Part shown: positions 1 through 16,483 of the stretch, piece by piece | Layout: each line of letters begins with the position of its first letter | Position numbering within the stretch: the first letter of the stretch is position 1 | Source: Aulostomus chinensis | Taxonomy: Eukaryota > Chordata > Actinopteri > Syngnathiformes > Aulostomidae | Reading direction: 5' to 3' | NCBI GenBank assembly: GCA_037954235.1 | Contig: JBBMOA010000017.1 | Location: 13,055,027 to 13,119,026, forward strand | DNA length: 64,000 bases | Program-made: the position numbers and the translations under genes | The notes under the pieces: model-generated | The model's input: the letters and a program-made list of their open reading frames with translations, nothing else | Told to the model about the DNA's origin: nothing | Databases searched by the model: none

Positions 1-990
1 TATGGTCAGTTAAAGAAAATAAAAGTCCAGTTCAGTGCAGGCGAACTGAGCTCACCTCGGATGTAAACAGGTGCCCAGTGTCCAATTCAGCTTTTATGAT
101 ATACTGTTTGATCTCGAGGGAAGGAGGGGGAAGAGAATGACTTCAAAAGTACACTTTGGAAAAGAAAAAAGTGAGATTAATAGAGTGAAGCTGATGGAAA
201 GAGGGAGTCAGTAGAGTATGTGGTTTCAGTGTTTCTATAAGAGAGGAGAAAAGGAGGTGGTGGGCTGTCAGATGTGATACAGTGGAGAGGAGAGGAGGTC
301 GCACAACTGAAAAACGGGGAGAAACTGCTGTGTGTTGATGATTTATTGAGCTGGAAAGACCAAGTGAATCTAATCGAGGAATTTGAATAGTTTTCCTTTT
401 GTTTATACCAGTATGGCATAAATATGTATGCTAAGCTATTACAAATGCTTAGTCTTGGCAGGAAGCCTGTTGGTCTATTGAGGTCACCAACCTGTCGTTC
501 ACGATCAACCGGTCGATATTTGGGACGTTTTGAGTAGATCTTTAATACCAGAAGTGCATTAAGTGTAATACACCTCTCCGTGCTCTTTATTCACTCTTTC
601 TTTTTGCTGTTTAAAAAAAAAAAATCCAACATGACCACAACGATCCTGTAGCAGCGGCTAAATGATAAACACCATCTATGGCAAATGATGAAATAGACGT
701 AAGTAGGAGACAAGGGGAGTTTCACAGCCTTCTCCAAGAACTGTCCGAGTGACTTCCAACTTCGATTTTGCCCTGGTTTAATTGCAATAAACAGATCAAA
801 ATAATGCAAAAGTAGCCATATCATGATGCTAATTGGCACTAAGTGTGAAATCATGATTTATCAAATCCTTCCACAGGATGACAAGCAAGCAACTACAGTA
901 AGTTTGACTTTCATAACTTTTCATGATTTTGTTGTATTAAGCCACATAAGCTGTCCTGCATCCTACAGTGAATGCAAAGGTAAGTTTTAT
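1..990. other. Non-coding, no gene recognised
   Basis: I see no exon with flanking splice sites and no convincing protein here. The segment is AT-rich with short purine runs near 120-300. A stretch around 480-560 (tandem 'gatcaaccggtcgatatt'-like sequence) resembles dispersed fish repeat sequence, but I cannot classify it. Confidence 0.5.
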
Positions 991-1364
991 CCATCCATCC
1001 ATTTTCTTCCGCTTATTCCTGTTAAGGGTCACAGGGGGGTGGAGCCTATCCCAGCAGCCTTCAGGCGAGACGCAGGGTTCACCCTGGACGGGTCACCAGT
1101 CCATCACAGGGCCAACACATAGAGACAGACAACCATTCACACTCACAGTCACACCTACAGTCAATTTAGAGTATCAATCAGCCTCGTCCCCTCTTGATGT
1201 CTTTGGACTGTGGGAGGAAGCTGGAGTACCAGAGAGAACCCACGCAGGAACAGAGAGAACATGGAGACTCCACACAGAAAGATCCTGTGATGGAGCCGGG
1301 ACTCGAACCCGGAACCTTCTTGCTGTGAGGCCACAGTGCTGACCACTGCACCACCGTGCTGCAT
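991..1364 (-). mobile_element. tRNA-headed SINE, full length, with target-site duplication
   Basis: On the minus strand the element starts with a tRNA-like head (gcagcacggtggtgcagtgg, then a B-box-like ggttcgagtcc type sequence read from 1295-1312). It continues through a body shared with the copies near 41 and 55 kb and ends in a GGAT repeat, seen on the plus strand as ccatccatccatt at 991. It is flanked by a perfect 11-bp direct repeat, gtaagttttat, at 980-990 and 1365-1375. That shows insertion by target-primed reverse transcription. No protein is encoded; such elements are moved by a partner LINE. Confidence 0.85.
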
Positions 1365-1375
1365 GTAAGTTTTAT

Positions 1376-4146
1376 TACTTTGACAAAAGGTTTTGATGCA
1401 TTTACACTTCTTGAATTAATAGATATACAAACCTTTAATAAGACTGAAAAAAGAAATTACACTCTCGTCATGTTTCATATCTTTCTTATGTTGCATTGTT
1501 TCCATATCATCACTTTGACAGGTTGAAAGCTGTATTCAAGCAACAGGCTTACATGTAAAAGCAGTAAACAACTGGGAAAAAAGATATAGTAAACACAATA
1601 AACCTGATTAGCGACGGATAGCTGAGGTTTCGCTTCGTCACACGGTCCTCATCGGATGCAAAGTTGAGCGATCCCGTGAGCCATTTTGCTATTTTACTTC
1701 ATACTGTCGAGATTTACACAAAAATCACTGATGGATATTTGACACACATCCTGTTTCTGTTTGGACCCTTTACGTATAAATGAATTATATCAGTGATGCA
1801 GTTGGTGACACATGTAAGAGTTACAGCTGTGAGTCGGACAGACTCAAACATGAACTGATCCCATAAGCCCGCCCATGTGACTCAGCTACAGCTGTGCATG
1901 TCACATTTCATTGTGATGTTTTATAAGTGAGGAAATAAAGTGGACTCCAGGCTTCTGTTAGCTACAGAAAGGTAAGACTGGGACTCTCAGTGGCCTGAAG
2001 TCTAGTCCATAACTATTCCATTACCACAGCACACCTCCCCTGGCAGGGGGCCCGTTGCGACTCGGAGACCAACTCTATTGAGTGGGTTCTTAAGACTTAG
2101 ACTGGCCGGTCCACCGCACTGAACTGGAAATTCCATTACTAGCGTGTGTTGTTTTATAACCAGCCCATTATTAGAATAACAGAAGGCAGAGAGTCAGTCT
2201 ACACGCTGAGCTCTGGAAGTGCTAATGCTGCATTTACATTGCAACATTTAAAAAGCCCTTCTGGGTTGGAATGAGATGAACAGAGCAGCACATTCTGCTC
2301 TGCTGAGTCTGTTCAGCTGTGCAGTTTTCAGGTAGTTTGCAGGGTATTTATTTGATTCAACAATTGGGTTTCTGCAGCCTTCTAACCTTTCGCAAAGTCT
2401 CAGAGTAATCTTACTTATAATTGCAAATGCTGTCATAAGAAGTTTTGTTGGGTTAGAGAAAATGCAGAATACAGAAGGGTGGCGCACAACTTAATATGTT
2501 TGAAATCTGTACCACAGCATGTTAAAATGCTGCCGTCAACATCAGCAGTGCGCGGGTCTCCCATCGACTCTCATCATCACGGGAACAAGCGAACTTGATT
2601 TTGCCATCAACTGTCCACATGTGGCTGGAGTATACTGGTTGTATTGAAGCAGAAACAGTGGGGCAGAAGAGGGAGAAGGATGTCCTGTGGAGTGACAGAA
2701 TGAAAGAGGAAAATAAAAATGAGGGCAAACACAGCAGACAGACAAAAACACCTATGGCACTGCTCTAAATCCTCAACAAAGCAACGCTCGAATCATACTT
2801 GCTGTACATAATCTATTACAATCTTAAGTGCTCTGCAGTGCTGAAACGCCTGATAAATCACAACATTTGTTATCATCAATCCATCATTTAAGTCATCTAT
2901 TATGTAAAATTACAAAACACTCGATGCTCAAGCTGAGACTGGACTTACGCTACAGGATTTTGAATATCGATTCTAAAATCATGGGCGAACACAGACAAAA
3001 CGACAGATTTAATTGCTTTTTTTTTTCTCCCCCATATCGACTTTATGAATGTTTTACCCTCCAAAAACACACACCAGATGATTTTGAATGATTACACGGT
3101 GGGGATTCCCAGGTCTTTGGTGCACTTTTTCGCCCCTAGAAATAAAAACTATTTATAAAGTCACAAATTGAGTGGGCACACATTCAGGTTTTTGTTTTTC
3201 GTTTTTTTTTAATCTAAAGAGATTTTACCGAGATTGCCAACGTAAATAACCACCCGCTAACAGATTCAGTCAACCAACTACAAAGTCTTGACTCTTAAAC
3301 TTGAAATCCCATGTGGTCTAACAGGACTTGAGGGTAAACAAACATGGCGGATGACGAACAGGACAGGTTGAAATTTGTCCTCTATTTCTGAGGTCCATCT
3401 GGCTTCATGCTTATTATCATGTTATGGGCTGCCTAAGAGCAGTAAAGCTCATTTGATAAATGACCAAAACATATGAAGGACACTCACAAGTCGTAGTCGG
3501 ACAAAGTATTTTTAATTGTTTGGTTACTTTAAGTACCTGTGGGGGGGGGGGGGGGGTTAAGAAGGTTTATGTAAACTAGAATCAAATTCAAACAAAAGGG
3601 GTAGAAGACCTGAGCATAAATCAACAAAACTGGGATGGGGGCATCAACTAATCCAGCCCACAAAGGCCCGCCAGATGCAGTTATTCCCCATCCATCTACC
3701 TAAGAGAAGGTAAAACCAGTCAAAAAAACAGAACTCCCCAAGATCTCAAAAGTTAAATAAAACAGCAAAATATTATGTAGCCCAACACACTGAGCCGAGC
3801 TGGGGAGAAAAACAAAAAGAAAAAGAAGAATAAAAGAGCAAGATCCCCTGATACCATGACCCGCTCTCTCAGCTGGCAGCAGGAGTGGATTGAAGAGGAA
3901 AGAGGAAACCAGTCGGCTCCTCGCCTCCCCTGCTACCTGCTTGATGAACTCCTCAGGTGTGGTTGAGACAGGTGAGGGAGGGGGAGGGGTAACTGATCGT
4001 AAACACATCAGCAGCAGAGTGTGGGGGGGCCAACGTAACACCATGTCTGTGTTTGTTGCGTTTCTGTCTTCGGTCAGCTTGCTTTCTAATTGGCTATGAT
4101 TCCATGTGACAGTCCACTAAGCATGTACTCCACTGCTCCCTCCCCT

Positions 4147-4149
<3 letters not shown>
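1376..4149. other. Intergenic, no gene recognised
   Basis: No exon or RNA gene is apparent. A run of G at 3541-3557 is the only conspicuous simple sequence. Open frames here are short and lack family resemblance. Confidence 0.5.

Positions 4150-4225
<76 letters not shown>
4150..4225. repeat. (CA)n microsatellite, about 38 units
   Basis: An almost perfect CA run of about 76 bp. Tracts of this length are usually polymorphic and can adopt Z-DNA. Confidence 0.95.
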
Positions 4226-4227
<2 letters not shown>

Positions 4228-4694
4228 ATAACAACGAGGATTTCTGATTCTGTATCATGATTTCAAGTCTGGTCGGATTCTTGACAGATCAGGGAGGATA
4301 AACTCCCTCTTAAAACACCTCACATCACAGGAACGTCTGGCAAGATAATCCCAAGTAACATCTGATAATTGGTCTTTGGGCCCAAAATCCAAAAATAATG
4401 TTGTAGAGAGAACCCCGTTCAGGAGGACGAAATCAGCCTGACTTGATGTTGCAACTTGGAAGTTAGTGGGAAATAACAACAGCGAGTGCTAACAACCGCT
4501 ACGTGCTAACATGCATCCATTTGATGGAACATGAAATGCCCCGTTAGTCTTTGGACTACACCAGGAAGCTCAACTCTGCATTGTATTAGTATATCTAGCC
4601 AAATGTGTTCCTGCTTTGTGTATTACTTGGATTCTGTATTTCTACCTGGTTGGACTGGCCCCAAAATTGCATTCTCCTACATCCAAGTCCTTCA

Positions 4695-4915
4695 GCGGTG
4701 TGACTCAGGGGTAGAGTGGCCGTCTAGTAACCAAAGGGTCGCTGGTTCGATCCTCAACCCCGGTGACAATGTCCAAATGTCCTAGAGCAAGATACTGAGC
4801 TCCTAATTGTTCCTGATGGCCCTGCAACGGACTGGCAACCCGTCCAGGGTGAACCCCGCCCCTCACCTTATGTCACCATGACCCTTAACGGATACGCAGT
4901 ACGGAAAATGGATGG
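4695..4915 (+). mobile_element. Second tRNA-headed SINE type
   Basis: The head reads like a tRNA-derived pol III promoter: an A-box-like gactcaggggtagagtgg near 4702-4719 and a B box ggttcgatcc at 4744-4753. The body contains the phrases cctagagcaagatactgag and ggactggcaacccgtccag, both common in fish SINEs. The tail is ggaaaatggatgg. The 3' half resembles the SINE at 991-1364, but the head differs, so the two may share a LINE-derived tail. No clear target duplication was found. Confidence 0.7.
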
Positions 4916-5598
4916 AACATGATAAAACACGGTATAATTACTTGCACACAGCCTGTTATCTGTTTGTCATTGTAAACTGAATATCTATAGATTTGGACTG
5001 TTAATGTACATTTTCTGTTATTTCAAAGACGGAACCGTCCGCTGGCCAGAGACGATACAGGGACATTATTGGTGTGACAAACAGGCTGTTTCCATTTGGT
5101 CTAATACAATAAATAGTGTACAGTATAAGACAAAACAGACACATGATGCACCAGTTGGGCCTATTTTTGTGTTTTTTTTGCAGGAAATTACCTTAACAAC
5201 ATTTTTAACTTGTGCTACAACGTATATCAGATACTCAGGCCACGTGAGCTTGACTTGATTACAGCCTGACATTCACCTCAATCTATACTAATTTCCATAA
5301 AATGGAATCATGGTTGATCTATTACCCTGTATCATAAAATGGCTGGACCAATCGAAAACTAATTAACAGGCTGATTGATAATGAAAATTCTTAAAAACTT
5401 GTTACTTATTGTTTTACACTCACTCATGACAAGAAGAACTTCAACATTCAGGAATTCGTCATGAAAATAAATCAATTTTGTGTAACAGCAGGTAAGAAGC
5501 ATCATGTGGAGGAAATGCAGCACTGAAACATGCTGGAAAGCTCCCCAGCTCTGGGTTCTTACTAGTCGTATTATTCCACCATTGTTAATGATAATGTC
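4916..5598. other. Intergenic, no gene recognised
   Basis: AT-rich unique-looking sequence without exon signals or recognisable repeats. Confidence 0.5.
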
Positions 5599-5626
5599 AT
5601 GTGTGTGTGTGTGAGTGTGAGTGTGA

Positions 5627-5669
<43 letters not shown>
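5599..5669. repeat. Compound (GT)n/(GAGT)n/(GA)n microsatellite
   Basis: A GT run passes into GTGA units and then a pure GA run. Short polypeptides read through it are artefacts of the repeat. Confidence 0.9.
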
Positions 5670-5671
<2 letters not shown>

Positions 5672-6324
5672 CAAAAGAGTGCTTTTTGTAAGTGTCAGAG
5701 CTGTGTGTATGACCAGAGGTGACCCAGTGGTGTCCCTACCGGTCCAGAGCAGGGCTCACACCTTTCTGGAGGCAACACTCATTAATCATCCCATTCAAAC
5801 ACCACCCGAATGCAACCCATCCTCCCATCCTCTCCTCCTCTTGCTCCTCCTTCCCTCTCCTCCTCTTCCTCCATCGCTCCACAGCACCAACACTCTGTAA
5901 TGGGGTCACTGCTCCCATTTAACAGACACAGACAGAGGGGAGAGAAAGGAAAAGGGAACGGATGGAGGATAGTAAAATGAAGTGAGATTAAATAGTAAGT
6001 AACGAATGGGGAAGGATGGCAAGGGAGGCAGAAATAATAAAAAAGATGGGGTGGAGGAAAGGGGGTGCAGATGGGGGTAGAGGGGAAGGAAATAATTACA
6101 GAGGGAGGTGTTTGAAAGTAGTAGCGATTAAGAAGAGAGGGAGGGGTAATAGAGTCAGGGAGATAAGTAAAGAGGGAGGAGGGGGGTTAAAAAAATGTGC
6201 TGAAAAAGTCGTTCCCCCTGATTAATGTCGCGCAACAGAGAAGCAAAACATTGTGTTCTTTAGAAATGTTGAGAAGAATCTCTGGAATATGCCACTATGG
6301 GGACCCAGCACTAATTACGTGACT

Positions 6325-6328
6325 GTGT

Positions 6329-6386
<58 letters not shown>

Positions 6387-6464
6387 ACGCACGAGAGAGA
6401 GAAAGAAAGAGAGAGAGAGAACTTCATACTAGCACTGGAGGACAAGCATGTGTACATAACCAAC

Positions 6465-6498
<34 letters not shown>

Positions 6499-6511
6499 TG
6501 CACAAAACCTG

Positions 6512-6577
<66 letters not shown>

Positions 6578-6698
6578 CAGCCAGCAATGCCAGGGGACCT
6601 CAGTAGAATGAGGTTCCTCCTCCTGCTGCATTATTCTCTTTGGAATGTTGTTTTTATTTCCTGGTTCGATACTGCGGTGCATCGCCCCCGGTTACCCA

Positions 6699-6786
<88 letters not shown>
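6325..6786. repeat. Cluster of GT, GA, CA and CT microsatellites
   Basis: Four tracts lie within about 460 bp: GT with a GA tail (about 6325-6420), two CA tracts (about 6466-6497 and 6513-6571), and CT followed by CA (about 6702-6786). GT and CA tracts on the same strand form an inverted pair that could fold into a hairpin. Confidence 0.9.
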
Positions 6787-6789
<3 letters not shown>

Positions 6790-7314
6790 TGAAACGCTTC
6801 ACTCATCCCTGTCCCAGAACCACTTTCAAGAAAACAGCCTCTGACAGATGCCCTGAACAAAAAAAGGAGAGAAACTAAAGGCCTAAAAAAAACATCACAG
6901 TCTGACAAAAAGCGTCACTTTATCTCCAACTCTCGATTCCTTCCTCCTCCAAATAATAGAGTTGGGTCGTCTTCCTGGGTGGACGGCAGCCTGGCGGATG
7001 CCAGCGTTCCAGTTAAAGTGCAGCGGCCAAAGAAAAGATCATGACTGTTGAGCAGAGAGGTCTGGGCATTTGGCAACGACTCAGAAAGCAGTGTCTGCCA
7101 GAGACGAGGATGCTAATTTATATAAGAATGGGATGGAGATTAAGACCTCTGAGGGTATTATGGATTTGGGGAATTAAGCATAATGGATTTCATGTAGGGC
7201 TTTCTTTTTACGAGCCCCCGTCGGAGAGAGATACGCAGTCTTGAGAGCAGATCTGATTCATTCCACGGCTGGAGAGCTGGCACGTGCATGTCCTGTACCA
7301 ACCAGCTCTCAATC

Positions 7315-7319
<5 letters not shown>

Positions 7320-7360
<41 letters not shown>
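7320..7360. repeat. (CA)n microsatellite
   Basis: A pure CA tract of about 20 units in non-coding sequence. Confidence 0.95.
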
Positions 7361-7363
<3 letters not shown>

Positions 7364-7440
7364 TGCACACGCCATTTCTTATACCCTCATTCATATAAAC
7401 AGCAGCTCCCCAGGATGAGCCAGAGCTCCTAAACTGTCTG

Positions 7441-10400
7441 AACTTAAATTGCTTTTGTCATCCCCAAGTTTATATTTATGAAGATTTTACACTTCTATTT
7501 CACACTGCTCTGGTTTTTGAAACGTGGACTGGTGGAAATCATCAAAACTGAAAGCAAATAAAATACACACAATACAGCAAGTGTTGTGGTGAGTGCGTCA
7601 CAGTGGAACTGCCAGGAATAAAATCAGACAAGTTTTTTTTGTAAACAACCTTAAAATTGTCTTCTTTGACAGCATTTGAAGAGTAACTAAAAGCACAAGG
7701 GTGGAAGCAATTATACAAAAGGCTCTACTATCCAATGCCATCTAGTTGTGTGTGTGTGTGTGGGGGGGGGGGGGTATATAAGCCTTTACCACTGTCTCTG
7801 AAGACGGCATTTAAACAAAAATCTAGCAATATTTTACTGCCTTTATCTTGCATGTGTATTGATGTTTTTCTGATGACATTGCCAGCCTAAAATACGGATT
7901 TAATTACTAGAATTCCTGCTGATTACAAGTCAGTATGATGTTAGATAAACAGGATCATACTGATTGATTTATGTTGTTCATGCAAAATACAAATTAATCT
8001 GTCGCCCCCTCCATGGGAGAATAATTAGTAAAACACCTCATTGTGAAGTGACGATCAACTTACGATTGTAACATTGATGAATCTTTTCTAGTTTTGCAGT
8101 TTTAACACATTCAACATGATCGGATCAATCAACAGCAGCCGTGAACCACGCACAGAGACACGGACCATCATGACACCACAACTGATTGTGATCACAATTG
8201 TATTTTGTTATGATTATTCTCACATTTGATTATTTCACTCAATGCCGCGTGGTTGCCTGATCTAGCAGCGTTTACCTTTGCCGAGGAGGTTATGTTTTCA
8301 GGGCTGTACTTTTGTCTCTGTTACAGACTCTGAGTCATTGTTGGAAGGGAGGGTTACATGAGTCAGGGAGGAAGACTTTACATCTTAAATACTGTTTACT
8401 TACATTTGAAGGAACGTTCAGAGGCTGGAGTACGTGACATCACACAAAGTTTTCAACTCTTCTCACCCTAGCTTTTTTTTTTTTTTGCCAGAAAATAGGC
8501 AGATTTGTCCTCTTTCACAAAAGGAATTAGAAACAACGGGCTCCAAGTGACACCCCTCCACCCAAGGGTTACATGAGACCTGGATTTTCAGGTGAGAAAC
8601 TTAACCCAGAGTTTTGATGCATTTTTGTCACCACAAACGAATGATTTAATGCACAGAGTCTACAGTCTCATAACATAATGTGGTGTGCCAGCAGTTATGG
8701 TCTTTGAGTAATTAGCTGAAGTCTGAGATGTGATTCTCAGTTGGATCCTTGTCTCATTCTATAGAAACCATGCAGTTTGTACCGTCATGGCAACCTCTAA
8801 CTGCAGCTGGACCCTTCCAGCTCTTTCAGGGCAGACGTGTCATTTTTATGTAAATTAAGATATTCAGATTTAAAGTGGACTTGCTCTTGTTCTTACAAGT
8901 CCCCCTTGTAAACAACATTTAATTTTTTATTATTATGCATCTTGCAGAAGTCAATACTGAGTCCTTAAATTATACTATTTTTGATTATGCATTTTTCATT
9001 CAAATATCAGCTCAACCACAAAAATGATGTTTTCCTCCACATCTCTTTTTTAGCGCCTTTGTTAGCTCATCAGCTGTGGATCCAACAGGCTTGGGTTACA
9101 GCCAGACAGTTATGGATAGTTTTATGTTCGCTTCGATTAAATTAGAGGACAGTGGGGCCTTGGCAGAGGTTTGTGCTCTACCGAGTGCCCTTCTAGTTTA
9201 TATCATGATATTATATTAAAATTCAGTCCTTGGTTCAGTTAGTTTATCAGAGGTCTTCCCAAAAACAACTCTATTTCAAATATGCACTATTCCCCATCTG
9301 CTCCATGTTGGTTCAAAACATGGAAAACATTTGTGGTTTTTCTATGATAAAAAAAAAAGAACCAAAACGGGAGAGATACAAGACTGCAAAACAATCATTT
9401 GGAAGTCACTTTGTTGTATTGTGGCATTGCAAAAGCGAATATAACACATTTAAAGGAACAATTTTGATGGGAAATGCGCTTATTTGCCATCAAATGGACA
9501 GATACCTTCTCTCCTCTGCGGTGCAGAGTGGATGCTGAGTTCTTCAGTGACAAGCTGGCTGCTAGTAAGCTTAGCACAATGAATGGTAGTGGACGGGTCG
9601 TGTAGCATAGCTAATTTCTTCAAATACAGTACACTTCTCCAAAATAGTTGCCTCCATTACCTGCATCAAACATAACATTTGGTATCAAAGCACTGAAAAC
9701 CGTGAGATATTGTAATTTTAGTATCGGGTACTTCAAGTCATTTTTGCAATTATTGACACAAAAGGAGCAGTGCATGTTAGGGTGACCGCGTTTGTAACCT
9801 GCCACGTGCCTGTACCCAGCATTCGTGATCAGAAATATTTAAAGGTTTGACATTAAAAATGTACCTTCAAGGCATCACGGTGACATAATGCTTCGTGACA
9901 CATAACCACAACATCGTTACGGTTCAAATCTGTCCAGGGACTCTGCTTTTTCCCCTCTCACTCAGATTTGCTCTCTAGTGTGTGCACACAAAATAAAGGT
10001 ATTTTGCTGTAGGCTGAATTTTTGGGCCTCTGCTGAAAAAATTTTTTTGTGCAAAGGTTCATGATTAGAATGTTTATATAAGTATACATTTCAGGTTCAT
10101 TCTGTCGGGTTTTTGATGGCTTAGTGGCATAAGCGCTACGTCCAAAACCAAGAAACTTTCAAGAACTCATCGTTAAATGTGAACTTTGTTGTGGTTCCCT
10201 GGTTTTTGATGGTTGATATGCCATAACCAGGGTGATGTAAAAGTTAAAAAAAAACAAAAAACAAGGCCAGAACTCCCCTCTGTGCACAGGACTCATAAAT
10301 CACTGTTACACCCCTGCACCCAGACACACAAACACAATCACACCAGTTTCAGAGCGGCAGTTGGAGGGAGAGAAGCAAAGATATTCTGGGTTATCTCTGT

Positions 10401-13327
10401 GAACGGGTACCTTCCCTTGGCTCCCACTCGACTCGCCTTCCTCACCAGATAAACATGTTGTTCCAAACACTGGTTCAACACACGGCGACGGGCGAAGATT
10501 AAAGCCGACTTAAGTTTATCATAAATGAAGTGCAAAGTCGACAGTTGTGTGGCCCACTGCCTCAAAATACTAAAACCACCAGCTGGGGTATTTAGGAGGT
10601 GATGGAAGCTGTGCAATGGCAGCCACCAGGCATCCCAGTGCTGAGGTAGGCTCTAATCCTCTTCTCCTGGCTCGCTCCTGACAGGGGGGGAGAAGCAAGT
10701 TGAAACAGCAGGGAGACATGTTCCCAAATCAGAATTTATGGAGCGATCAGTGCTGCCTTATAGTTGTTTCAGAGAGACACTGATCCCCTGGCTTTGTGTT
10801 TTTGTTGTAGGTCTCAATCCAGCATAAAATTTGTGTGTACTGAATATTAAACAAGGGGAAAATCGGATAAAAAAACCCCACATCAATAATACAAATACAG
10901 ATGCATGACAGATTTTTTTTTCCAGCTCAAACAACTACTATGATAATTTCCTGCTTCCAATGGCCAACAGCAATAAGATAACTTCATTTCACGTTATGTT
11001 TTTTTTTCTTTAAAAAAAAAAGTTCCTATTTCACGATGTCCTGAGCCGTTATGATAATTCACTGCGATTGCCATGTGTCTTTCCGTCAGTACTGATCATG
11101 AACTCATCTTACTGGGCCAAGTTGTGGGGACGCATGCAAAGTTGGACAACTTGGGAGGTTTAAGCAGGGCTCCAGGTCCTCAAGAGCCTTAAGTTCCGTT
11201 ATTTTGTCATTGATTTATGTGGCTTGGTGCTTTAATAAAGTTGAATTAAGGACACAGTTTGAACAGTTCGCTGTTTGCACTGACAATGTTGCTTTTCTAA
11301 TTGCAATGCGTGTGTGAATGGATTATTAATGTATTCTGCAATGCAATATATTCCAAATTTTTTATGTTTATGAACTTTAAAATATAGAAAGAAACATTTC
11401 ATCTTATTCTCTTGTGTTTGATCAGGGTTGTAATAATAATAATAAAATAAAAAGTTTTTGGTGGGCTGCATAAAAATTTTCATATTCTAAATTGGGCTGC
11501 AGCATTGTTAAGATTAGGAATGTCTGCTTTAGCCTTTGGGCTGCCTCCAGCAAACCTCTCCTTAGTTTTCAATTGCCTGTTGAATATGCAACATTACCAC
11601 ACTGACTGTTTTGTTTTTTTCTTTTCTTTTTTGGCTGCTAGAGTTTCGTATTACTTCAATGCAGTTTTGTTGCAGTGACAACTTTTCAGTATGAGATTTG
11701 TTGTATAAAACACATTTTTCTCTCCTCTCAGAACTGTCGCGAAACAAGAATTGCAAATTGAAATTGTTCCGTCTTCCTCAGATGCTGTGGAGAAAAAAAA
11801 GTCAACGCTGATGTTTGACTCTTGAATCCAGAGTTTCTTTTTCACTTTTGGACATAACTGCTCACTGACGGCTGAAAAATGTTTTAAAACTTCCTGAAAT
11901 ATGATATTATGCATCCTAACTAACAGATATCAAAGTCAAGATCTGCTTTAAGAAGTAGAGTTGTAGGACAACTGCAGTTTAACAAATGATCAGATCCACA
12001 TTTCCTCCAAATTTTCCATTATTGGAAGCCTTTTTCTGTTTTTAGTGAGTAATTTGTGGCAACAGGGAACATAACACCTTTTGGAACGTGTGGGAACATA
12101 CAAATCCGACTGAGTCCTTTTAAAGTGATCATCCTCTTCTAAAGAATCTAGCTGGTTTGTTTTTTTTTTCTGTGAAAATCCCAAAAATATTTTTTTTAAA
12201 AGCCCCCATTGTTCATTCTGTTTGCCATCTGCTCATTCACTCTCCTTCTTCTGCCCGTCTGTTCTTTCACATAAACACGCACAAAAAATAAATCCACACA
12301 CTGTCAACTATTCCACCAGGCCCGTAATGCTCATGAGATGTTTTCAACGTCATCCGTCCCTGCCATCTTAGTGTCTCCGCACCAGCTTACTGCAACAGCA
12401 GAATGACACAGTAACAGACACGTATCAGCTTACCATAATAACACCTAGCCAACACACCAAATCATCTGACGTTTTGCTCACAGTACTGTTAATAAATATT
12501 GTCATGTTGCACTCTGAAGCCAATAAATCTTCATCATCTGGTAGTTTTATTGAGCTCCAAGTCTTTGTATGTGGGAGGCATCGGGGGGCGGAGAGCAGAA
12601 CAATGTGGGGATCACAGTGGCAAATACAGTACATCTTCTGTAGGAGTACTTTTTTTTCTTTTCACCTAAGGTAACTCTCCCCTCACACACAAATTAACAA
12701 GTCCTCCAGTGGCCGTAAGGCTGGAAACACCCGCTCACTGATCTTTCTCCCTTCTTTTCATCTCCTCCTCCCTCAAATCTCCTTCTGTCCTCCTTAGTCC
12801 CTCTTTCCCTCCCTACCTTCTCATCATCCTCTCCCTTCCAGCATCCTCCTTATACCCTCCCCTCTCCCTGTCTCTGTCTCTTTGTAGGTATTTCCCTTGC
12901 TGATGTTGTCCATTGAGAGCCAGTGATTGTCTGTGGGTGAGAGCAGAGGAGCCGATTACTGCAATGCAGAGCAGCCAAACAACACCACGCCGCTGCTGCA
13001 GCAGTCGCCGCGTGTTTGTATGTACAGTTTGTGTACATATTTATATTGTTTACTCGGGCATTTGCATGTAGAAAGTGTGCACACATTTTCAGCACTGATA
13101 CAATACAGTGTAAATGTTTTGGGGGGTTTTCTGTATGTGTGTGTGTGTGTTTTTGTGAGCGATGACCAGCTCTACCACAACTATTTGTCATGCCCAAACA
13201 CCAAAGCTTCTGCAGCTATGCACCATGACTTTTAAATAGATCTCTTTTCACTGACATCAAACCATGCCCAACTGTGCATTTTTAATACCCTGCATGTTTA
13301 TGCAGAGAAGAATATGGTTTCATGCCT
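7441..13327. other. Long intergenic stretch with only repeat remnants
   Basis: I find no exons. A short GT plus poly-G tract lies at 7747-7774. Pieces near 8270-8310 (tacctttgccgaggaggtta) and 9145-9200 (ttggcagaggtttgtgctct) match the two ends of a dispersed repeat also present at 42427-42648, so 8270-9200 may be a decayed, interrupted copy. The remainder shows no recognisable protein or RNA gene. Confidence 0.45.
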
Positions 13328-13328
13328 T

Positions 13329-13344
13329 TACAAACACACACACA

Positions 13345-13377
<33 letters not shown>

Positions 13378-13445
13378 CCCCTTATCCGCACCCAAACACA
13401 CACACACACCCACACTGACACTCACACACTCACGCACACACAGAG
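13329..13445. repeat. Interrupted CA-rich microsatellite
   Basis: CA runs are broken by CAGA and CACC units. The sequence is non-coding on both strands. Confidence 0.9.
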
Positions 13446-13785
13446 CTCAGCACAAATCTATTATGCAAAATGACAGTGTTTTAATCAGGCTAATTGTCCA
13501 GCTTCTTGCCATGTCTCTGCCATCGCTACTTAACCGATGCCACAGCCACAGTGTTTTTTTTTTTTAAGGAATAAACGACAAGGCGGTGGAGGAAGAGCGA
13601 GAGGCAATCTAAGCCACAGAGGCCCACAGGCGTTTGAAGTCTAAAGACTCTTTCATCCTCGACTCTGGGAAATGAATGATTTTTTTCACACAGTGACAGG
13701 ACAGCTCTGACAGGACCCAAACACATGAACCATGGCAAAGCTGTCAGATAGTCAAACACACATACACATATACGCATAGTGGCAA

Positions 13786-16483
<2,698 letters not shown>

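Noticed and set aside
1280..1362. tRNA gene in the 1.3-kb SINE
   Set aside because: Only A- and B-box-like sequences remain and no cloverleaf can be drawn; flanking target duplication shows it is a SINE head.
6311..6844. Long open frames of repeating Val-Cys, His-Thr or Arg-Glu
   Set aside because: They are translations of GT, CA and GA microsatellites in every frame. No unique domain or splice context.
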